NCBI RefSeq assembly: GCF_905220565.1
Contig: NC_059398.1
Span: 17,691,210 to 17,755,209 of the forward strand
Direction: 5' to 3'
Length of the DNA stretch: 64,000 nucleotides
Source of the DNA: Melitaea cinxia
Lineage: Eukaryota > Arthropoda > Insecta > Lepidoptera > Nymphalidae
Shown here: piece after piece, positions 56,219 through 64,000 of the stretch
Layout: each line of letters opens with the position of its first letter
How positions within the stretch are numbered: position 1 is the stretch's first letter
Notes under the pieces: generated by a model
The model's database searches: none
What the model was told of the DNA's origin: nothing
What the model saw: only the letters and a program-made list of their open reading frames with translations
Made by a program: the position numbers and the translations under genes

Positions 56219-56634
56219 ACTTTAATTATAAATTATTTATTATTAGACTAATTTCAAATTATAATAAATGTATTTCAATGTTTCATTAGTTTTATTAATC
56301 AACCACTATTTTTTTTTTAATATTTAAGCATCTAAGACATATTGATATCGTAAGTCATAATCCTGATATGTCAGGTATATACGTATGTATTTGTGAACAA
56401 CATAAAACATCAACAATACTTGTACAGTATTTCAAATATTTGTATAATTGTTTGAGGTTAAGGGTTACTCAAAAAAAAAAATCTATTATACCACGGTCTT
56501 AAAAAAATCTATGGAGATTGAACGTCAACCGCTCCGATAAATTTTTTTCGTGTCTTTTCAACTCTGCGTATAGATGATGAAACGAACTGTACATACTATT
56601 ACACTGACTGACTGAAAGCCTTATTGCCTATAAA
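56219..56634. other. Unassigned AT-rich stretch
   Basis: No signal recognised. Confidence 0.3.
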
Positions 56635-56698
56635 AAAACCCTTTGCCTATAACACAAGCATTAAGTTGTTTACCGTAGGAACAAACGACCGATATGTT
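56635..56698 (+). mobile_element. SINE family N, 3' part (copy 5)
   Basis: gcctataacacaagcattaa then gttgtttaccgtaggaacaa, in sense orientation. Confidence 0.55.
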
Positions 56699-56739
56699 AT
56701 AAGAAATTTATTTATTTGCCTTCAATGATAATTTTTATG

Positions 56740-56904
56740 CAGCAGGAAATATGACGGGAGCTCGTGGGGGGATAGGAGGTAGGATCTGCAACGCGCTTGC
56801 GATGCTTCTGGTAATGCAGGCGTCTATACTCTATGGACTATGGTATTTGCATACGATCAGGTGAACCGTACGCTTGCTTGCCGACCTAGTTATATAAAAA
56901 AATA
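56740..56904 (+). mobile_element. Retroposon family C, internally deleted (copy 13)
   Basis: cagcaggaaatatgacggga joins directly to gctcgtggggggatagg, so the segment between them is deleted. The end ccgacctagttatataaaaa is intact. Confidence 0.7.
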
Positions 56905-57756
56905 CAAACAATATGTGTGTTACATACACACAAGAAACACAAACACAGACGTTATGTCATTCATAACAATAATATAACAGAACAACTTAATGGAATATAT
57001 TTGCGTTACTAATTTTAGTGCTAACATAAAATTGTTTCTACAATCGTAAATCTTATCGTATATCGTAATAACTGTATTTTCTACCGATATCAGAAAAAGA
57101 TGTATACAATATACTAGGTGTAACCATGACTTCGCTCGCAGTTTTCTTTGCTTAACAATATTATAACTACGAACATTTTATGTATGTCACCTCACAAAGG
57201 AGCAAAAACATTTTATATTTGACCCCACAATAAACATCAAAATTTGTTATTACTGATTTACTAAACAAATGTAGCAAGATTTAATTAGTCAAGGAGTATG
57301 GCTAAGTGATAGCAATGAATCACTACTTTCATAATACAGATACACTATATTTGTATCTTCTCATATTAATTATGTAGTATTGTTGATATTTAAATTTATT
57401 ATTTATTTTAATTTAAAAAAATTAGAATATCAATGAAAATTAGTAATTAAATAAATTAATTAACTGAGTGACATTCCCTTTCGAGGACCTTACGCCAGCT
57501 TTTTGTTTTTTTTTTTTCATGATTACTATTCATTATTTTATTCTTCCTTCGTTTTTTGGTTAAAATTAATTCATATTATTTTTATTGTTATTAACACTTT
57601 ATACAAATCTCGTGGCATAGCGTTTGTTATCGTAGTCTTTTGAAACGGCTTGTCTGATTTTTATGATTTTTTTTGGTATAATTGGTAGATCTGAGAATAG
57701 ATCGTAAGCTATTTTTATACCCCTAGAAGACAATGATGTCCCTATCCATTTCTTTA
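56905..57756. other. Unassigned AT-rich stretch
   Basis: No gene or repeat recognised. Confidence 0.35.
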
Positions 57757-58013
57757 TGTATATAACTAGGTCGGCAAACAAGCGTACGGCTCACCTGATG
57801 GTAAGCTATTACCGTAGCTCATAGACGTCTGAAACATCAGAAACATAACAAGCGCATTGCTGACCGTATCCCCAATTCCCGCCAGGAGCTCAGGCCACCT
57901 TACATACGAACAGAAACGCAACACTGCTTGGAAGCAGTATTATTTTGCTGTGATCTTCTGTAAGGTCGAGGTACTACCCTAGTCGGGCTGCTCCATATTT
58001 TTAAGCAGAAAAT
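57757..58013 (-). mobile_element. Retroposon family C, copy 14
   Basis: It runs from tataactaggtcggcaaaca to gtcgggctgctccatatttt; the extreme 5' end is missing. Confidence 0.75.
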
Positions 58014-58249
58014 TTTAAATATGGCAGAACGATTGACGAGCCACAAATTAAAACGATGAACGAACGCACCCAGAATTTTATAAAGGTGAGTCGAAAACAA
58101 ATAAATGTAAAAGTCTATAAGTAATAGAAATTAAAATTAATTTTATACACCGCAACTTTTCATTTACTGTCACTATACACACTACTACAACGATAGCTTT
58201 CGGGGGTTTTGGCGAAATCTACACAAATGTCCTTATTAAAATTTATGTT

Positions 58250-58545
58250 AATACATGAAGCCAAAACTTTGTAACCCATTATTACGAAAATTGCGCGGAC
58301 AGAGGAGTATGAAATTACGCACACTTATAGTTTATATAGAGAAGGATTGCAAAAATTAAATATTTTTTTAATTATGCATAATAAATACATTAAAGCAATA
58401 AAAAAAACATCACACACAGTATCATATACTCTTTTGCTTATTATCATAGAAGTATAGTATTTGACAACAGAAACTTAAAAGAGTTCAAACTTATAATTTA
58501 TAGTAAATTAATTATGGTCGAATTTTGAGACTGGGCTACCGCTAG
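58250..58545 (+). repeat. Family E repeat, longest copy 3
   Basis: attgcgcggacagaggagta, tacgcacacttatagtttat and ttatggtcgaattttgagac. It has an extra segment compared with 9483 and 31820 and ends near gctagttat. Confidence 0.65.
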
Positions 58546-58927
58546 TTATAATTTAAAATATCAATTAATGGCTTCGAGTCCGAGTGGGACCAACCCGTCA
58601 AAACAGTCAAACTTACTATTGAATATGTTGCAATGTTACTAAAACGAGTCGTTATCTGTAAATTATCGAAATACCGCAAGCGATATTCTCCACTGTTAAG
58701 TACGTAGGAATTTCTCGTGTGTGTAGTTTATTATCTAATCGGTGGTTATGGATATTTTGGGCGCCACAATATTTACTATATGTGGTTATATATGGAGCTG
58801 TTTCGTAACTTTAATTTATGAAATTTATTAAACTAGATCACTCGGCGAACTTCGTACCTATATATATATATATATTGGAACGAATTTAAGGAACTTCATT
58901 CTCCTATAAGGTTCGCCCTATAAGGAT
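58546..58927. other. Unassigned; short (TA)n and 'ctagat' scrap
   Basis: Positions 58832-58875 (aaactagatcactcggcgaa then (TA)n) may be the start of a Dp element. Confidence 0.3.
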
Positions 58928-59058
58928 AGGGCGTTGCGGAGGGACACCCGCCTACCCAGCGTGGTGACTATAGGCACACATAAGTTTACGCCATTTTTGG
59001 CGCGAACTTACGGAAGCCTATGTCCAGCAGTGGCCTGTGATAGGCTGTCCCATCCATC
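58928..59058 (+). mobile_element. SINE-like family B, 3' part (copy 8)
   Basis: cccgcctacccagcgtggtg, ggcgcgaacttacggaagcc and tatgtccagcagtggcctg then tgataggctg. Confidence 0.7.
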
Positions 59059-59137
59059 TTTTGTCCCACGATACCACACGGGTTTTGGTACATATTTATT
59101 GATTTTCTTTCATTGAAATCTTGCCTTGAATTCAACA

Positions 59138-59445
59138 ACAGCCGCTCTGGTGTAGTAGCGGTACAAGCCGCCTAATAGAACGACGGGTTGCAGATTCAAT
59201 ATCCGCTCTGAATGGATATTTGTATAAATACATGGATGTCTGTCCTTGTGGATCTCCTCACCGTGCCTCGGATAGCACGTTAAACTGTCGGTCCCAGTTG
59301 TTATCATATACAACTGATAGCGATCGTTACTCATAGTGGCCAATATATCCGCCAACCAGCAGTAGAACAGCATGGTGGATCAAGCTCGAATTCGTCTCCT
59401 GTAATAGAAAGAGATGCCCAGCAGTGGGATGTTACAGGCTGATAC
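59138..59445 (+). mobile_element. SINE family A, variant head (copy 10)
   Basis: The head is tctggtgtagtagcggtaca (A-box-like) with a degenerate B box gggttgcagattcaat; body and tail (gatagcgatcgttactcata, atgcccagcagtgggatg) are family A. The head may come from a different tRNA than the copy at 12534. Confidence 0.7.
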
Positions 59446-59861
59446 GTATCGTATCTTTTCCTGACAATGACGATAAAATAATTGAATCCACCCCTTTCAC
59501 AATACAATATGTCATATACTTCTGGCCACTAAACTTAATTTATGAATGAATATATATAAATCGGTTTCCAAAAGTGCCAAAGATATCTTTTCCAACTAAT
59601 ATCACCGATGTCACGTATAACAGAGAAGACATGATCGAGACAATCGGCGTGGTCGAGATTACAACGTCTATAGGATTTTAAGGACTATAGAAATCTTAGG
59701 TTTTTTTTTTGGTTGAAATGAAATTAAATGAGAGCATTTATTTTACCATATGTTGATTCTGAAGATATGATGAAAATAAAAATAAAAAAATAACTTTCCC
59801 ACATTTCATACATAGTAACAGAATCAACAATACATACTATCTCAGGTATTCTTTTTATCTT
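59446..59861. other. Unassigned stretch
   Basis: No signal recognised. Confidence 0.3.
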
Positions 59862-60048
59862 TATACCACTAGGTCGACAAACAAGCGAACGGCTCACCTG
59901 ATGGTAAGCGATTACCGTAGTTTATAGACGCCTGCAACACCAGAAGCATCGCAAGCGCGTTGCCGACCCAATCCCCAATCTCCCCTCCAGGAGCTCTGGA
60001 CACCTTACTCACCAACAGGAACACAATACTGCTTGAAAACAGTATTTT
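59862..60048 (-). mobile_element. Retroposon family C, copy 15 (frame open)
   Basis: It ends at the T-rich side before 59862. The minus frame VSKVSRAPGGEIGDWVGNAL.. stays open with a codon-sized insertion relative to 4501 and 6457. Confidence 0.75.
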
Positions 60049-60084
60049 ATATATCAACCTTAGCAACCTTATGTTAATCACAAT

Positions 60085-60348
60085 TTTTTTATACAACTAG
60101 GTCGGCATACTAGTGTACGGATCGCCTGAAGGTAAGCGATCACCGTAGCTTATAGATGTCTGCAACACCAGACGTGACTCCAATGCGATACCGACCTTAC
60201 TCCCGACCCTTCCCAGGTGCTCTAGTCACATTGGTCACCACAGGAACACAACACTGCTTGAAAGCAGTATTATTTAGCTGTGATCTTCTGTACAGTCGAG
60301 GTGCTCCAGATTTTGAGCAGGATGATTTCTACTGTGTCCTACCTCTGT
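60085..60348 (-). mobile_element. Retroposon family C, copy 16
   Basis: It runs from tttttatacaactaggtcgg to actgtgtcctacctctg, same orientation as copy 15 and only 37 bp away. Sequence divergence from copy 15 argues for separate insertions. Confidence 0.75.
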
Positions 60349-60744
60349 TAATAAACTACTCTAATCATATGCCATTGTTTTTTTTTTATTACCTAAAACA
60401 ATCTCCTAGTCTCTGGCTGCCTGCGATGCTGTTTTAGAATTTTTAAATCTAAATCACATGTTCTTTTAAATCACAAGAATGAGATTTTTCCGTAAAGAGA
60501 ATTCTAAATTTTGTTTATTTTTCGACCTTGTGTTGAAGAGTTAAGTGTGTTTTTTGTTTAATGAGAACAGCTTGTAACGTGTTTGTTTTTAATTAGACGG
60601 AGGAGGTCTTACGTAGCTTTTACATATTACTGTCATACATTAAAGTGTAGCAATTACATATGAAATTAAGAAAATTAATTAAAATTTAAATCCTTAAATA
60701 TTTTAAACGTACATGGTCGTGTACTTATGAAAAAAATCTCATAA
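60349..60744. other. Unassigned AT-rich stretch
   Basis: No signal recognised. Confidence 0.3.
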
Positions 60745-61230
60745 ACTTCTTAATGCTTGTGTTAAATGTAACAACCGACTGATATAACTTGTTTTTTCGA
60801 ACACATATATATGGATAACTAGCTGACCCAGCGAACTTCGTATCGCCTAACACAAACTTTATCGTATGGTATTAAAGTTCAAATTGACTTTTAAGTCTTA
60901 TCACAAATCTTTTGTATGGGAGTATAGAAAAGTGTTGTTTTTAGACTTTTTCAGGAAATCTAAATTTTTTTTTTTTTTTGAATTTTCCTCTCCGTAAGAA
61001 CCATCCTCGTACTTCAAGGAATATTTTAAAAAAAGAATTAGCGAAATCGGTCCAACCGTTCTCGAGTTTTGCGCTTAGCAACACATTCAGCGACTCATTT
61101 TTATATTATAGGTATAACGTAAGTACATATATTACACCCAGACTCGAGAAAGCAATCGAAGTGAACTTCAACCGGAGCAGATACAGGATACAGCCTACAG
61201 ACAGCGCTGCCCCATCTACGTACCAAATAA
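60745..61230 (-). mobile_element. SINE family N (copy 6) split by a Dp element
   Basis: cttaatgcttgtgttaaatg and caaccgactgatataact (60750-60790) belong with atattacacccagactcgag (61129 on). The intervening 60820-61110 is a Dp element. Confidence 0.6.
60818..61112 (-). mobile_element. Family Dp element inserted in SINE N
   Basis: It starts aactagctgacccagcgaac, then cgtatcgcctaacacaaac, gcgaaatcggtccaaccgtt, and ends near tttttatattataggta. Clear target duplication not seen. Confidence 0.55.
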
Positions 61231-61299
61231 TTTTACAATTATATAATACACGCGGCTTGGTTATGAAATGAAAAATGTTCCCCCATCTATCTATTACTA

Positions 61300-61455
61300 G
61301 CTGTGCCCTACGGTTTCACACCGCTGCTATAAGCTTCCTCGGTAAATGAGCTATCTAATACAAAAACAAAATTTCAAATCGAATCAGTATCTCCTGAAAT
61401 TAGCACATTTAAGCAAACAAACTTTTCAGCTATATAATTCTAGTATAGATATATG
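61300..61455 (-). mobile_element. Helitron-like family D, third subfamily
   Basis: actagctgtgccctacggtt to cagctatataattctagtat; relatives at 19588 and 41008. Confidence 0.5.
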
Positions 61456-62102
61456 GCATAAATTACTTAAATCTTCGTAGAATTTGTGACCGTTTTATAA
61501 TTCAAAAAATCCTAATAAGTAAATAATTATTACACGACCAAACAGCATGATGCTAGAAATATTCACTAAACTTTTGATACAAAACGGTATAAAAGATACA
61601 TCAAAAGCATCAGAAGAAAATTTTGTACGTCATATTAAAAATACAGTGAATTAAGCCTGAGTCCTTTTATATTTTATTCCTGAAAGCTGCTGCAGTGAGC
61701 GGTACAGAAACATAATTACACGTCAACGCCATCAACGTTGTAACATAGAGATTTCTGTTAAATTATGTGATGTAATAGTATTAAAACTTCGTCATTCAGT
61801 TGTTTTATTGTTTGCGTTCGCGGCTTACGATCCGAGCACTGCTGAGTTTATAAGTGATAATATATTTGTGTTTAAAATTTAAGGATTTGTTAAAATGAAT
61901 ATCTTCCAAACTTTTTTCGGTTGATTTGAAATGTCTTAATTTCATGGCAAAATACTCTTAAAATGGTCTTAATATTACACATTTCAAAAATAAAGTGAAA
62001 TTAAAAATAGTGATCGAATTATAATTATTTATATTTATGAAGGAAAGCAAAATCACATATATCGATAATTGAAACAAATCAATAAATGTTACTACATATT
62101 AC
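61456..62102. other. Unassigned; possible promoter-like patch
   Basis: At 61790-61900 an initiator-like tcattcagttg is followed by a GC-richer stretch (gcgttcgcggcttacgatcc) and a 9-codon frame. Too little to call a gene. Confidence 0.25.
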
Positions 62103-62665
62103 AATGAAACAACTTTTTCGCATTTTATCGAGGTTTATTGGGTTTTTTTTACATGCCCGACGTTTCGGAGTGTGTGGTTACGGCATTAAGAATATAGCCA
62201 CCCCCTCTCTTCCTGTGGGTGGCGTAAGAGGCGACTAATGGATAACACAGTTCCACTACCACATTGGAACTTAAAAAGCCAACCGATGGCGGGATAGCCA
62301 TTCAACTGCTGGTTTTGAAATACACAGGTCGAAGACGGGCAGCTGCGTCTTCGGTGTGACAAAGCCAGCTCTGCGGTCACCAACCCGCCTGCCCAGCGTG
62401 GTGACAATGGGTCAAACACATTAGTTCACTTCATTTTTGGCGTGAACTTGTGGAGGCCTATGTCCAGCAGTGGACTGTCATAGGCTGAAACGGTGATGAT
62501 GATGACGACGTTTTGGATACTTTGCGGCAACCATGGTCACGGAAAGACGTCTGACACCTCAGTCAGGACATCTCACACCTCATGTAAAAAAACCTAACAA
62601 ACTGCGATAATTTCCGAAAAAGTTATTTCATCATGATGATTGAAATTCGCGTAAACACAGAAAAC
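62103..62665. mobile_element. Family J element split by family B
   Basis: Left end atgaaacaactttttcgcat and right end ccgaaaaagttatttcatca are inverted relatives, as at 53841. The centre cccgacgtttcgga is interrupted at 62169 and resumes as gacgttttggatactttgcg at 62507. Confidence 0.75.
62170..62506 (+). mobile_element. SINE-like family B, complete, inserted in family J (copy 9)
   Basis: It runs from gtgtggttacggcattaaga to taggctgaaacggtgatgat and a (GAT)n tail. Flanks are gacgtttcgga (62159-62169) and gacgttttgga (62507-62517), an 11-bp duplication with one change. Confidence 0.85.
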
Positions 62666-63071
62666 AATGTTACATATACAAAACATAAGGAATACATCTC
62701 TATATATACGAGTATACTATATGTATATTTGGTGTAAAAATGTCGAAACCGAAAGCCTAATAAATAAACTTATCCTTATTAAGAACTAAATAAAATAGCC
62801 ATAATGAAAATCGATTACGAAACTGTTTGTAACGCACAATGCCGAGCCAGCGCGCAATACTCGTCACATGGAAAACACAATTACGTGTCAACGACCAGAC
62901 CGACAATTTTGCAAGAACAAAAACAATACTCGTATTAGCTTAAAATGCAACGACCGCAGTTTTATAACTAACATTCAATTATTATACTATTTTAAAGTAA
63001 AAAAAAAGGTTGCGTTTTCTTTTAAGATGCCAAAGAACTTTTTACCTTTATTTTAATACCACGGACAATAT
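62666..63071. other. Unassigned AT-rich stretch
   Basis: No signal recognised. Confidence 0.3.
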
Positions 63072-63327
63072 TTTTTTTATACAACTATGACTGCAAACAA
63101 GCGTATAGCTCACCTGATGGTAAGCGATTACCATAGCGCCTGCAAGACCAAAAGCATCGCAAGCGTGTTGCCGACCCTACCCCCAAACCCCCAAGATCAC
63201 TGATCGGCTTTCTCACCACAGGAACATAACACTGCTTGAAAGCAATATTATTCAGTTGTGATCTTTTGTAGGGTCAAGGTACTGGGGAAGTTGGGCTGCT
63301 CCAGATTTTGAGCATGACATTTTCTGT
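63072..63327 (-). mobile_element. Retroposon family C, copy 17
   Basis: It runs from ttttatacaactatgactgc to ccagattttgagcatgacat. Confidence 0.75.
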
Positions 63328-63356
63328 AAACGGTTATTGAACCATAGAGATGCATG

Positions 63357-63524
63357 GAGGTAGGGTACATCAGAAATTTCCTGCTCAAAATATGGAGCAG
63401 CCCGACTGGGGTAGTACCTCGACTTTACAGAAGACCACAGCTAAATAATACTGTTCAAGCAGTATTGTGTTCCTGTTGGCGAGTAAGGTGACCAGAACTC
63501 CTGGGGGTGATTGGAGATTGGGTC
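63357..63524 (+). mobile_element. Retroposon family C, copy 18, opposite orientation
   Basis: It runs from ggagg tagggtacatcag to gattggagattgggtc, then is cut by the next copy. With copy 17 it makes a long imperfect inverted repeat. Confidence 0.75.
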
Positions 63525-63720
63525 ACCTGCAACACCAGAAGCATCGCAAGCGCGAACCCGACCGAGCATATGAAACATTACAAACGCGTCGCCGACTTTA
63601 ACCTCCACAGGAACACAAGATTACTTGAGAGCAGTAGTCATTTGGCAGTGATATGATACGAGCGTGATGCCCACAGCCCAGCTGTTCCAGATTTTGAGCG
63701 AGAAATTTCCTTTTATGCCT
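63525..63720 (-). mobile_element. Retroposon family C, diverged copy 19
   Basis: It starts acctgcaacaccagaagcat and ends gattttgagcgagaaatttc. Abuts copy 18 without spacer. Confidence 0.65.
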
Positions 63721-64000
63721 TGCGTCAATAGTGCCTTTCCCTAATTGTATGCCTCAAAATTTTTGCTCTTCAAACATTTTCGTGATTCATTTTTCGTAAG
63801 GTATAAAATATACTATGTACTGTTTGTTTCAATTAAAATGAATAGACTGAAAAGTGTATGTGTGTGTGTGTGTGGGCCGTAGCGTGCATTCTATATACTC
63901 AGAAAGGCACTGCCTACCTTGTCATGTTACTAAAAATTATATATAAAACATGAACATGACTTATTTTTGAAAAAGACAAACCATAATTCAATTTAAATCC
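63721..64000. other. AT-rich end of window with a (TG)n run
   Basis: (TG)n at about 63857-63874; nothing else recognised. Confidence 0.5.

Overview
The window is nuclear DNA of a moth or butterfly (Lepidoptera). The evidence is its repeat fauna: tRNA-headed SINEs, an RTE-type LINE and two SINEs sharing a 'gaggcctatg(t/c)ccagcagtgg' 3' tail, LINEs whose first protein carries a baculovirus-FP-like domain, RNase H-bearing and R1-like LINE remnants, and short elements with 'accgacttcaa' inverted ends. The sequence is strongly AT-rich. No ribosomal, CRISPR, operon or organellar features are present.

Only one intact host-type gene is visible: an intronless short-chain dehydrogenase/reductase (SDR) of the carbonyl-reductase type at 54275-55162 (+), with a possible TATA/initiator upstream and two poly(A) signals downstream. 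Its reading frame is whole, but the catalytic Tyr of YxxxK is His and two cofactor motifs are altered, so it may be a pseudoenzyme or a neofunctionalised copy. Two short open segments next to splice-like signals (about 788-925 on - and 43991-44206 on +) are weak exon candidates.

The rest is transposon-derived or unassigned. At 25.7-31.3 kb a 4.35-kb LINE (FP-type ORF1, endonuclease and reverse transcriptase; one frameshift, one stop) lies inside an older LINE that keeps an RNase H domain and a C-terminal zinc knuckle. The junctions give a 5-bp target duplication and restore the older reading frame. A 5'-truncated LINE with a 10-bp duplication lies at 36986-38275. LINE scraps lie at 10.2, 11.4-12.0, 23.5 and 38.6 kb, and probable LINE 3' ends at 13.5, 19.0, 31.6, 36.0, 42.2, 50.0 and 50.4 kb.

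Short families, named here by letter: A = tRNA-headed SINE (10 copies); N = second tRNA-headed SINE (6); B = SINE-like with the RTE-type tail (9); C = poly(A)-ended retroposon (19); M = 'accgacttcaa' inverted-end element (8); D and Dp = 'ctagct' Helitron-like pieces; E, F, G, H, I, J, K = other MITE-like or unclassified repeats. Several are nested with visible target-site duplications, which gives a relative insertion order. Long stretches between elements (notably 45.7-48.4 and 51.7-53.0 kb) show nothing I can assign.

I found no convincing undescribed biological system. The points most worth following are the altered SDR, the shared LINE/SINE 3' tail, three perfect palindromes in repeat DNA that look like template-switch events, and the nested-insertion series.
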